A stretch of DNA of 64,000 nucleotides from Trichomonas vaginalis G3 (lineage: Eukaryota > Parabasalia > Trichomonadida > Trichomonadidae), in assembly GCF_026262505.1 (NCBI RefSeq), contig NC_067208.1, positions 16,811,962 to 16,875,961 on the forward strand. The letters are read 5' to 3'. The first letter of the stretch is position 1; every line of letters starts with the position of its first letter. A program made the position numbers and the translations under genes. A model generated the notes under the pieces. The model did no database searches and was not told the DNA's origin. It worked only from the letters and a program-made list of their open reading frames with translations. This document shows positions 40,155 through 48,696 of the stretch, one piece after another.

Positions 40155-41753
40155 TTACTGACCTGCTGCCAAAATCTGCTCGATGGAAGCTGTCGTTATG
40201 CCAATCTGAGGAGCCCCAGCAGGTTTCATCGAACGAATCTTCAAAAGAGCATCTTCCGTGAAAAAGTGCTATTGGTTTTGTAAACTTCTTTGCTCTCAAT
40301 TCATTGGACCGTCTCTGTCACCAGTATATTGTATTTTGTACAGTACCAACAGTTGAAATACCACCATAAAGTCTTCTGAGTCAGCAAATGGAATGCCAAG
40401 CCAAAAGTTTGAACGGTCTCCATTTGTATAATTGAGTTTTTTGACCTCCTGTATGAGTCATACTTTCACATATGGCATAATAGAACTTTGCATTTCAGGG
40501 TTAATAGTTGTTGTGAAGTTGTTGTTAAAGTTCATAGCATCTAATGTCAAGTTGTAGACCTCATATCCTCAACTGTAGAATATTCTTCTCTTGGATAATA
40601 TTTGCCATCTATGTTTATATGATATTTAATACCAGGTTGTAGAAACAAGAATATTCATTTATAGTTCGTCTGAACAGTACAAACATAGTATCTGCATGTT
40701 TCATTGCAGTTGTTAAAGCAATATCTGTTCTTGCACCTGCGGCTCCTGGATTTTGGTTTCCAACTTCACCTGCAAAGTCTTTGACAGATATTTGGTGTAT
40801 AGGGAACATAAGTGAACTGCAATATATTTGGCAGCTAGCAAGATTTGAAATATCTGGGTCCAACATATAGACTGCAAGTCTGCTTTCTATTCTCTTGCAT
40901 TACAACTTTTCGATGTAAACTAAACTGGGTCCCAAGCATTTCCAGCAGCATTGAAATAATAGTTTACTTCAGTGTTGAGGTTTGAGAACCAAAGTCTAAG
41001 TCAACTTTGTCTTTGCAAAAGTCGGCGAATGACGTTTGATTTGTTCCCTTTACGTCTGTAATAGTGAATGGGTCTTGTGTTGTGCAATGACTAAGTTATT
41101 TTTGCTTGGAGTAAGTTCGATAGAAATTTTCCTGCCCAGTTTGGCAAGTATCTTAAACTGAAGATGAGGAAAGATGACAAAGGAACTCTAAGTTTCAGTT
41201 TACTTTGGTTACTGCTGCTGCAGTTTGTCCAGAAAGGTCAACATAAACTCCTGGAACGTTAGGGTCAAGTCTTCTTATTTCTCAATAGTTGCATACTGCT
41301 GTTTGTTCTCTAGCTTGTGTTGTACTGAGTTTCTCAAGCGAACCATTCATAGTTTGCCCATGTTACTGTTGAACTAAGTCAGAGTTAGAATATATCTTAT
41401 ATCCATGAAAACTTCTGGAGCATATTGGTATCCGACATAGAAAATTCCATTGCAACCTTTCTTGTCAGACAACTTGGCAGAAGGTTTTATTTCAATGTCT
41501 TGTTCCACGTATAAGAATGATTGTCAATGAAATAATATGAAACCTTTCGCAAGCAATATCTACTGTTGTTGAAGAACCTTCTCCAAACTCACCTACGTTT
41601 CCATAAGAAACAGCAGTTGTATATTCGTAAGTTCCAGGAACTATTTTCTGACGCTTCTAATTGCATTGTCGCATTCGTTAATACCATTCAGAAAACATTT
41701 CCGTTCATGGCATCCAAAACTGTTGGCGTAATATTCTGAGGCGTACATTTCAT
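40155..41753 (-). pseudogene. Major capsid protein (double jelly-roll) of element C, broken
   Basis: The length of the locus (about 533 codons) matches B's 524-residue capsid. Recognisable pieces include MKCTPQNITPTVLDAMNGNV at the start and SLMFPIHQISVKDFAGEVGN in the middle, ending ASIEQILAAGQ. More than five breaks. Confidence 0.55.
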
Positions 41754-41866
41754 ATGGGTAAAAAAAAATATAGAATAGTTGATTTATGTGTCATAATAGA
41801 ACCCACTCGTACCAAGCTTTACTTTCTTCCTGACTGAGTTTTGTTGCATCTTTGCCTCATGTTCAC

Positions 41867-43259
41867 CTAGTATGTTGTAAATTTCCCATGTCCTTTTTGC
41901 CTTTGGGCTCTGGTCGCCATCTCAGGTAACCTATATCCTAGAAAGATTTTGTCATAGTTTGTATTTGAGTCTTCGCGTATTGTTTGCATGACTCTTTCCT
42001 GAGTTTCCGGTTCAAGCTCTTCAAATATAGCTTGTCCATATGGAATAAGCTCGTTTCCAAATATATTTTTGTAGCCATTCTGGTTTCTTTCCATGTTACC
42101 AATAATATCTTTTGTGAATGGAAAGCTTTTACCCAATGTTCCAGTCTTGCGTCATTTTTTTCTGTAGTTGGTTTTATTTGTCAAGGAACATGTTTTTCAA
42201 TACTAACATTTATTTGGTACTGTCCATTTGAGTTTTCTTAAATATTCATCCCTTCTCTGTTCATTGTCTGCAAAGTAAGTTTTTATGACATTTTGCAAAC
42301 TTTCGTTTGCAAGGTCATGTACAATAGTTCTCTTCCTTCTCTCTCCCTAACTCTCTTTCTAAACTCTTCACCAAATATACCATCTCTATGGTTCTGTGTA
42401 TTCTTTGAGATAAATGTTTTAGAACGTCAGGTGTTATATTTCCATCAGCCATGTTCATTTCATACTGGTCCAAAATATCTGCATGTTTCATATCTTTCAA
42501 TGGCATTAAAGCCGCGCTGAAAATACCAGCTATATCTGGTTCACCATTCGCTTCCATTGCGTCTACAACTTCTTGGAATTGTGGTTGTAAGTTTATGAAC
42601 CACCTATCCGGATTAGCTTTATGACCCCATCTCATTGTAGTTCCATAGTCTGCAGAAACAAAAGTAGGTTTGTTTCCATATTGGTTAGGTTCTGAATGAA
42701 CTTTAAACAATGTTTCATTTTTATATGTTTTGTTGAAATTTAACCTTTTATTTTCACCGAGTTCATCCAAAGATTGAACGTTATATGCTCGTAAGTAAAA
42801 AGGATTGTTGTATTTGCGTACATTTTCTTTCAGTTCTTCCATTCTTTGCTGAATATTTTCATCTGATGTTGGAGTCTTTTGTATGTCGGTAAACATTTTT
42901 CGATATTCTTCTACTATGTCAGCCGAATTTTGCTTAGACTCTTGGAAAGATTCCATATTCTCCTCATACACTTGTTGAGGGTCAAGATTTTTCGGCTGTT
43001 CCAAATCTTCATCTAGTTCTGTGAAGTTAGTTTCCAAAGGAGGGACTTGTTCGTTTCCTTCAGGCTCTTCTAGCTGTTGTTGCTGAACTATTTCTTCCAT
43101 GTCTGGTTGTATCTGAACTTCTTCCTGTGGAGTTTCTTGTACCTCATCTGGTGGCATTTCATATATTCCGAGACCGTTTTTAACAAGTTCCCTATTTAAG
43201 TCATCCGCATTCATAACCCTTTCTTCTTTCGTTCCGTCTCTATTTTTTACGCGTTTCAT
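41867..43259 (-). pseudogene. Large acidic gene of element C, broken
   Basis: The first 314 codons (42315-43259) are open: an acidic Gln/Glu/Pro-rich start, then a globular region (NPFYLRAYNVQSLDELGE, YGTTMRWGHKANPDRWFINL). Later parts are broken (about three breaks). Probably a structural protein; no family recognised. Confidence 0.5.
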
Positions 43260-43381
43260 AAGATAGTTGAATCATCATTTATCTCTGACACAAAATATCT
43301 CGGAGTAAATTCATTCATGTCATTTGGATGATATGCTATTAAATCATATCCCTTAGCGAGCTTGTATTTTCCAGGTTAAGA

Positions 43382-45040
43382 TTATATTCCCATTTGGTGC
43401 TGAACCATAAAGCTAAATAGGTTCGGGTCAGTATTTCCTTCCTTGAACTTTCTAATAGCTTCTTTATATCTGTCACTAAAGTCAAGAGTATCTGGGTAAC
43501 CATAACCTTCCTTAAGCATTTTTAAGAATTCTTGGTTTCCTTGTTCTCTACTTCTTTTATGTCCTTGCTCTGTTTGTGCTGGTTGTTGTGCTGGTTGTGG
43601 AGGTGGTTGTTGTGCTGGTTGTGGTTGTTGTTGTGCTGGATTTTGAACTGTTGGTTGTTGTGCTGGTTGTGGTTGTTGTGCTGGTTGTGGTTGTTGTTGT
43701 GCAGGGTTTTGAACTGTTGGTTGTTGTGTTGGTTTTGGTGCATGCTTGTGTCTGTGTCCATGTGACGATGTAAATGTTTTAGGTAGTCCTGGTGCAGGTG
43801 CTTCTCTTGGAGGGTTTGGTGGTATATAAGTTCCACTAGCTAGTATATAAGTTCCACCAGCTGGTATATAAGTTCCACCAGCTGGCACATATGTTCCATC
43901 TGCAGCATAATGTCCTACCTGACTTTTCGTTTTTAAGAAAGCATTTACTAGGTCTGTTTTGGTCTGTTGTAACTCTTTTTCTTGACTTTCCACAACAGTT
44001 GCTCTAACGGAGTCATAGGCACTTTGAACTGCCTGTCTCGTTGCTGCATCTGTTATTTTCGTCATATTTTGTGCTACTTCTTTTAACTCTTTGTCGAAAC
44101 CTTCAGACTTCAGTTTCTTTCCAGATGAGAAGTCGTTCACTAGTTTCACCTTACTATGAAGAGCTTCGAAGGCATTCTTAAAGTCGGCATTCATTAAAGC
44201 TTCATTTGAACTGTCTTCATCCGCTTGTATTTTTGTCCTTATTGACCCTATAAGTTGGGCTGCTTTAGCGTTGGCTTGGGCATCTAACCAGTCATTATTA
44301 GCTTTTATATATTCTGCGCTTTTCATTGCCTTTTGCATGGCTGCGTCGTTATTTTTACTTTCTTGTGCTAAGTTTTCATACTGTACGGTTTGGTTTTGCA
44401 ACTGTAAAAGTTTTTCTGCCTTTACATTTGCTTCAACTTCTTTTTTATACTCATCGCTATCCATATATGTCTTCAGGGCTTTTTGTTTTATCTCTTCATC
44501 TTTCAGTACTTTATATTGAGTAGTATGGTTTTTCAAATTTATAACATCTTGTTCCATTTTTGCTACTTCTGCTGCTTTTTCTGACACTTTTTTCGCATAT
44601 TCCTCTGTACTTAGTTCTTTCAGTTGTTCTTCTTTCTTCTTTTTCTCTACGTTTAACTCATTGAGTTTCTTTGTGTGTCTGTCATATTCTAGTTTCTTTT
44701 CGTTTTCACTTATTTGTTTCTGTATGTCTATGTTTGACTTTTTGACATCCGTTATTTGATTTTTGAGTGAACTCAAATTCATTTGACTTTGAGGGTTATA
44801 AGCTGTTCCGTCTGCAGCTCCACCATAGCCTGCCATTTTCGCTAAAAGTGCCGCTCTTAAACCTCCACTCTGTGCACCAATAACTCGGTTTAAAAGCATA
44901 GGGTTGCTTGACATTTGTTGCAACATAGTGGGGTCATTCATCATTTGTTGTTGCAACTGTTGTTGTGGTGTCAGTTTTACTATTGGATGTTTCAATGCTC
45001 TCTTCCTCTTACGTATATTCTTACGTAGCTTACGTGGCAT
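43382..45040 (-). CDS. Long coiled-coil protein of element C with basic head and Gln/Pro repeats
   Basis: Start MPRKLRKNIRKRKRALKHPI at 45040 is preferred because the 20 codons upstream are of different character. A basic head, Gln/Met-rich segment, long Lys/Glu coiled coil (residues about 100-390), PAGGTYIPAGGTYI repeats, a QQPTVQNPAQQQPQPAQQ repeat, and a short globular tail follow. Layout suggests a DNA-binding core or scaffold protein. It looks whole. Confidence 0.6.
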   Translation of the reverse strand: MPRKLRKNIRKRKRALKHPIVKLTPQQQLQQQMMNDPTMLQQMSSNPMLLNRVIGAQSGGLRAALLAKMAGYGGAADGTAYNPQSQMNLSSLKNQITDVKKSNIDIQKQISENEKKLEYDRHTKKLNELNVEKKKKEEQLKELSTEEYAKKVSEKAAEVAKMEQDVINLKNHTTQYKVLKDEEIKQKALKTYMDSDEYKKEVEANVKAEKLLQLQNQTVQYENLAQESKNNDAAMQKAMKSAEYIKANNDWLDAQANAKAAQLIGSIRTKIQADEDSSNEALMNADFKNAFEALHSKVKLVNDFSSGKKLKSEGFDKELKEVAQNMTKITDAATRQAVQSAYDSVRATVVESQEKELQQTKTDLVNAFLKTKSQVGHYAADGTYVPAGGTYIPAGGTYILASGTYIPPNPPREAPAPGLPKTFTSSHGHRHKHAPKPTQQPTVQNPAQQQPQPAQQPQPAQQPTVQNPAQQQPQPAQQPPPQPAQQPAQTEQGHKRSREQGNQEFLKMLKEGYGYPDTLDFSDRYKEAIRKFKEGNTDPNLFSFMVQHQMGI

Positions 45041-45314
45041 TTTAAGTGAAGTTAAAAAGCGGTTTTGACAGATGTTTATATGACACTTTTTGTTCAGCAC
45101 AAAAAACTACTCGGTCAAAGTGTTGTCAGTTTTGTAAAATAACCGTCCTATCTCATTCTATAAGGGGGAAAAGGCTTCTCAAAGTATACTTCCTTGGAAC
45201 GCCCGTAACTTTTCCTGTAGCGACGATAGACCCTTACTTGTCCGGACAAAGTTATACTATTTTGAGTGCTCTACAAAAAAGTCAACGGCTGGCTCGTCCT
45301 CAGAAATTTTTTAT
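45041..45314. other. Subterminal non-coding segment of element C, right side
   Basis: About 270 bp between the coiled-coil gene start and the terminal repeat. I see no gene or repeat in it. Confidence 0.5.
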
Positions 45315-45511
45315 GGGCTAGAGGGCGCAACGCGCCTGGAAGCCCTCCGAATAAAAACTTCATTTATACTAAACATCTTCAGGGCTAGAGGGCGCAACGC
45401 GCCTGGAAGCCCTCCAAATATAAACTTCATTTATACTAAACATCTTCAGGGCTAGAAGGGGCGCAGCCCCTGGAAGCCCCACTACCTTTTTTTTTTTTTT
45501 TTTTTTTTTTT
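45315..45511. repeat. Right terminal repeat region of element C
   Basis: Reverse-complement counterpart of 21753-21905 with nearly three units. Hairpins are GGCGC-AAC-GCGCC at 45324-45336 and 45391-45403, and AGGGGC-GCA-GCCCCT at 45457-45471. It closes with 25 T residues. The stem sequences differ between units and ends, but pairing is kept. Confidence 0.85.
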
Positions 45512-45517
45512 AAACAA
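45512..45517. repeat. Target-site duplication of element C, right copy (AAACAA)
   Basis: Direct copy of 21747-21752 following the 25-base T-run at the right terminus of C. Confidence 0.7.
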
Positions 45518-45984
45518 ACCACTGGGTTAGAAATGCTTCAACTCAGAAAATTTTGACAAGAAATCCTGAGCTTATGATATCAGTAAGATTCTATGGAACT
45601 ACAGCATATCTCATCGACAAAAGTCTTATACCAATAGTTTTGTTATGGATTGACCCAGTTGTTGGATATAACTTCATAACTTATGGTTCATTCGATACGG
45701 AACGTTGCAGTGAAGGCTTACTTTACATCGTTCAGAAACCGAAGGACTTCAATACAAAGAGATATAAGATAGGAAGGACATATAATATAACTCAAAGATA
45801 TGACAGTACAGTCAATAGAGTCAAGGTTGTGTTTGCTAATGATATGAGAGCTGCAGAAACAGAACTACTTGAAAAGTTTGAGAAAATGTATGGTGCTCCC
45901 ATAAAAGGTAAAGAAACGTTTGAAGTAGATGAGATAGATAAAGCTATAAAATTATTTGACGAAGTTGCTGAAAAATACATGTAA
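45518..45984 (+). pseudogene. T5orf172-type gene of element B, 3' part
   Basis: Contains GLLYIVQKPKDFNTKRYKIGRTYNITQRYDS and ANDMRAAETELLEKFEK...GKETFEV in pieces characteristic of the T5orf172 (GIY-YIG-like) domain found beside Bro/KilA-N proteins of large DNA viruses. It is separated from its 5' part by element C. Three hairpin repeats and a KilA-N gene follow. Confidence 0.65.
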
Positions 45985-46005
45985 AAAAAGGCTAATTTTT
46001 AATAA

Positions 46006-46180
46006 AATTTGACGAAGTGCAAATCTTCACTTCGTGTCATAATGTAAAAAAAAGGCTAATTTTTAATAAAATTTGACGAAGTGCAAATCTTCACTTCGTG
46101 TCATAATGTAAAAAAAAGGCTAATTTTTAATAAAATTTGACGAAGTGCAAATCTTCACTTCGTGTCATAATGTAAAAAAA
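46006..46180. repeat. Three 62-bp repeats each with an ACGAAGTG hairpin
   Basis: Each unit has GGCTAATTTTTAATAAAATT followed by ACGAAGTG-loop-CACTTCGT. They lie between the T5orf172-type gene and the KilA-N gene; the third runs into the KilA-N leader. A terminator or regulatory role is plausible. Confidence 0.85.
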
Positions 46181-46229
46181 GGCTAATTTTATTTTTATTT
46201 ATTTTTTTATTTTGTATGTAAAGACAGTA

Positions 46230-47057
46230 ATGACAACATCAGAGAACACAACAACAGTTATAGTCCATGAAGCCATAAATGAAGAATACGAATACATACA
46301 GTATAACAAACAATTGAGACTCATTCGTTCAGTCAAAGATGACATGTACCAAATGCAAAGTATAATGAATGCTCTTAGTTCTACAAAGCAAGCATATCAT
46401 TGGTTTGAAAACCAACAGGCAAAAGAACTTTTAGAAGAATTTCCTCATATGATTGCTTCCCTCGGAAAACCGAGGGAAGAGATTCCATTCGAAAATCGCA
46501 AGAATTTGGCTCCTGGTTTGAAAGGTTATTATGTTCATAGACTTTTAGTAAATGCTGTAGCAATGTGGGCTTCACCTCGTTATGCTTGCTATATTTTCAT
46601 GATGTTAGATGAACTATATAAAGCAGAACGTGGAGAGATGGAAAAGAAACTTCAAGCAAAAGATGAAGTCATTGAATCCAAAGACAAAAGCATACAGAAA
46701 AGAATACCACGTTCAGTACCAAAAGGAAAGGAAAAGAGTTATAAGTATATGATTTACGCTGAAGAGTTGGAGAAAGAAGAAGATAGAGATATGGTTATGT
46801 TGCATTTAGTCAGAAGAAACAACAAAAGCTTTTATGACTTAGCTAAAATATATAAATCTGACAGAAACTGGTTCTATCGTGAAAACTTACCGATTTCAAT
46901 GACACCGAATGAGCAAATAAAGGAAATTGTCAAAAATACTCTTCCTCAAACACACTATGATATGAAAGGTTGTACAATACTTACTTCAAAGAAGACTTAC
47001 CGCATTACTGAAGGAAAAATAACAGAATATTTCGACAACTTCAAAGAGGAAGAATAA
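46230..47057 (+). CDS. KilA-N domain protein of element B
   Basis: KilA-N DNA-binding domain in the N-terminal half (YHWFENQQAKELLEEF, then YYVHRLLVNAVAMWASPRYA), a charged linker, and a C-terminal DUF3627-like region (DRDMVMLHLVRRNNKSFYDL). Such proteins are abundant regulators in large DNA viruses. ATG 46230 is used because the shared leader ends there. Very similar to C's 34476-35282. The codons for ASLGKPREE form a perfect hairpin (46456-46479). It looks whole. Confidence 0.85.
   Translation: MTTSENTTTVIVHEAINEEYEYIQYNKQLRLIRSVKDDMYQMQSIMNALSSTKQAYHWFENQQAKELLEEFPHMIASLGKPREEIPFENRKNLAPGLKGYYVHRLLVNAVAMWASPRYACYIFMMLDELYKAERGEMEKKLQAKDEVIESKDKSIQKRIPRSVPKGKEKSYKYMIYAEELEKEEDRDMVMLHLVRRNNKSFYDLAKIYKSDRNWFYRENLPISMTPNEQIKEIVKNTLPQTHYDMKGCTILTSKKTYRITEGKITEYFDNFKEEE
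46456..46479 (+). other. Perfect 10-bp hairpin inside KilA-N of B
   Basis: Arm CTTCCCTCGG, loop AAAA, and the exact complementary arm. The equivalent site in C (34702-34725) has arm CTACCCTCGG with its partner changed to match. Confidence 0.85.
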
Positions 47058-47111
47058 AAAAATCTAAGCTAATTTTATTTTTTTATAAAATTTTATCTCA
47101 TATGAAAGAAC

Positions 47112-47327
47112 ATGAATTTAGAATATTCGGAACTCATGACAGAAGAAGAGAACGAACAACATGTAAAAGATTATGCAAAATTTTTGAAGACATACAAAGC
47201 ATTTAAACAATATCTAAATGCTTCTAAAGATTATGCAAAATTTCTGAAGGTATATAAAGCTTATGAAAAAGCGTATGAAAAGTTTATACATTGGGGAATT
47301 GTTGTAAAATATCGATATGAAGACTAA
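47112..47327 (+). CDS. 71-residue helical protein of element B
   Basis: MNLEYSELMTEEENEQHVKDY... includes an internal repeat (KDYAKFLKTYKAFKQYL and KDYAKFLKVYKAYEKAY). Helical and charged, no known family. It overlaps the convergent 164-residue gene by four bases. It looks whole. Confidence 0.5.
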   Translation: MNLEYSELMTEEENEQHVKDYAKFLKTYKAFKQYLNASKDYAKFLKVYKAYEKAYEKFIHWGIVVKYRYED

Positions 47328-47818
47328 CCAAAAATATATTTTTGCTTAAATACGTCAGGGTCAATTTCTTCAACCATTTCACTTCCTTCGTCAATGTCAA
47401 TAGAAGCTTCTTCAACCTTTGGTAAGAATTTCTGTATAACATCTTTGTTCGTTATTGTCTTCAGAGATGAAGGATAATATTTCACATTTGTTTCACCCTT
47501 CTTATATTCTTTCTGTTCGGAAAGATTTAAAGCAATACTGAAGAAGTCAATGTTAGAGTTCTTTATGACAGTATAATGAGTATCTTTGACATTCACGAAG
47601 AAACTCTTTTGTTTCAAAACTACTGCTAACTCTTGTGAAGTATAACGTTTGCGGTCAATGACGATAGCTAATGGTCTGACATACTGACCAAACTTAGATT
47701 CTTTCACAAACTTCTTGTTAAAGATAACATTAACATTTGAAGCATTATTGAACTCATTCTTGATGGCAGTAGCGAGAGCATTGTATGAAAAGAACTTGCA
47801 ATCTTGCATGTGTTTCAT
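47324..47818 (-). CDS. 164-residue protein of element B, unknown
   Basis: MKHMQDCKFFSYNALATAIK... has mixed alpha/beta character with a basic middle (VIDRKRYTSQELAVVLKQK). The ATG lies just after a short A/T-rich spacer shared with the divergent gene at 47909. No domain recognised. It looks whole. Confidence 0.55.
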   Translation of the reverse strand: MKHMQDCKFFSYNALATAIKNEFNNASNVNVIFNKKFVKESKFGQYVRPLAIVIDRKRYTSQELAVVLKQKSFFVNVKDTHYTVIKNSNIDFFSIALNLSEQKEYKKGETNVKYYPSSLKTITNKDVIQKFLPKVEEASIDIDEGSEMVEEIDPDVFKQKYIFG

Positions 47819-47908
47819 TAAAATAAAAATATTAAATTATTTTGAAAAATAACTTAAAAAAATCTAATCTAATTTTTTCAAAAAATATTTTTTTATTTCC
47901 TACTAAAG

Positions 47909-48495
47909 ATGTATCGGAAGTTGTCTAAGTTAGAACACTCGGAAATAAAACAACTTCTTACAGAAGCTAATATAGATGTTGCAAAGCATTACGCAACAAA
48001 CAAAAAAGCACTCGCTGACTTCATTAAAGACTATAATGGTGCAATAAGTTATGATAGAATTCATGAGTTCATAAAGCCGCAACGCGGCGAGGACGAAGTC
48101 CATGCAAGAGCATTTCCTTTAAATGACGTTGCTATTGACTTATATCATAGACGTTCAGTACCTCATGAAGTAAGAAGAGAAATGTTTGACATAACAAATG
48201 CAAACGTTGGTGAAACAAGAAGAAGAGACGACACACTGAAACAACAGAGAAGAGAGATGTTTAAAGTGCTATAGAACAAGTTCGCAAAGCTAACGATGTC
48301 ATTCGTTCCATTGACGACAAACCAAAAGAAGGTGAGAGATGGTTAAAGAAAGATGAAGAGAATAGGAAGAGAAATGTGAAGTCAGGCAATAGACTCATTG
48401 ACTTTAACATCGAAGCTTTAGATGAACCAAACAGAGACTACTTACACAAACATTTCGGTAAGGTTTTCATGAGACTCTTAGAGAAATTAAAATAA
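47909..48495 (+). pseudogene. Unrecognised element B gene upstream of polymerase, broken
   Basis: MYRKLSKLEHSEIKQLLTEA..., helical and strongly charged, about one break. The 26-bp double hairpin (48076-48101) encodes KPQRGEDEV in its middle. It lies just before the polymerase region on the same strand, where protein-primed systems sometimes keep a terminal-protein or accessory module; that role is only a possibility. Confidence 0.5.
48076..48101 (+). repeat. In-frame double-hairpin palindrome, copy 2
   Basis: GCCGC-AAC-GCGGC, then GA, then GGAC-GAA-GTCC. Same 26-bp length and frame as copy 1 at 11199-11224. The outer pair of hairpin 1 and the third pair of hairpin 2 are both replaced by another complementary pair. 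Confidence 0.8.
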
Positions 48496-48511
48496 ACTCC
48501 AACAAAGATGG

Positions 48512-48694
48512 ATGGTATGTTATAAACTTGGTGGAAAGTATGAATGTTCTACGTTAAACCTCAATAATATTGGAACATTACTACATCAGCTCTTGAAGGA
48601 GAACTTTATATCAGAGATAGAAGCAAATGCTGCAGGTATTGTTGAAATGCACTATGACTTCTTCTTGACAAACATAAAGAATCTTACGAAATAA
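48512..48694 (+). CDS. 60-residue frame directly before the polymerase gene of B
   Basis: MVCYKLGGKYECSTLNLNNIG..., helical, ending two bases before the polymerase ATG. It may be a separate small gene of the polymerase operon. No family recognised. Confidence 0.4.
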   Translation: MVCYKLGGKYECSTLNLNNIGTLLHQLLKENFISEIEANAAGIVEMHYDFFLTNIKNLTK

Positions 48695-48696
48695 AG

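Larger units (their letters stand above)
21753..45511. mobile_element. Maverick/Polinton element C (nested in B)
   Basis: A 23.76-kb element with inverted terminal sequences beginning in a 21-25 base homopolymer tract followed by GGTAGTGGGGCTTCC. It is flanked by the 6-bp duplication AAACAA and lies inside a T5orf172-type gene of B. It is the youngest layer of the nest. The left 13 kb holds many whole genes (methylase, fibre, polymerase module, KilA-N). The stretch 35.3-43.3 kb carries numerous breaks, well over ten. Confidence 0.9.

Noticed and set aside
43522-43836. Long His/Asn/Gln-rich and Leu/Val/Cys-rich frames on both strands
   Set aside because: These are shadow frames of the Gln/Pro repeat region in the coiled-coil gene of C (43382-45040).
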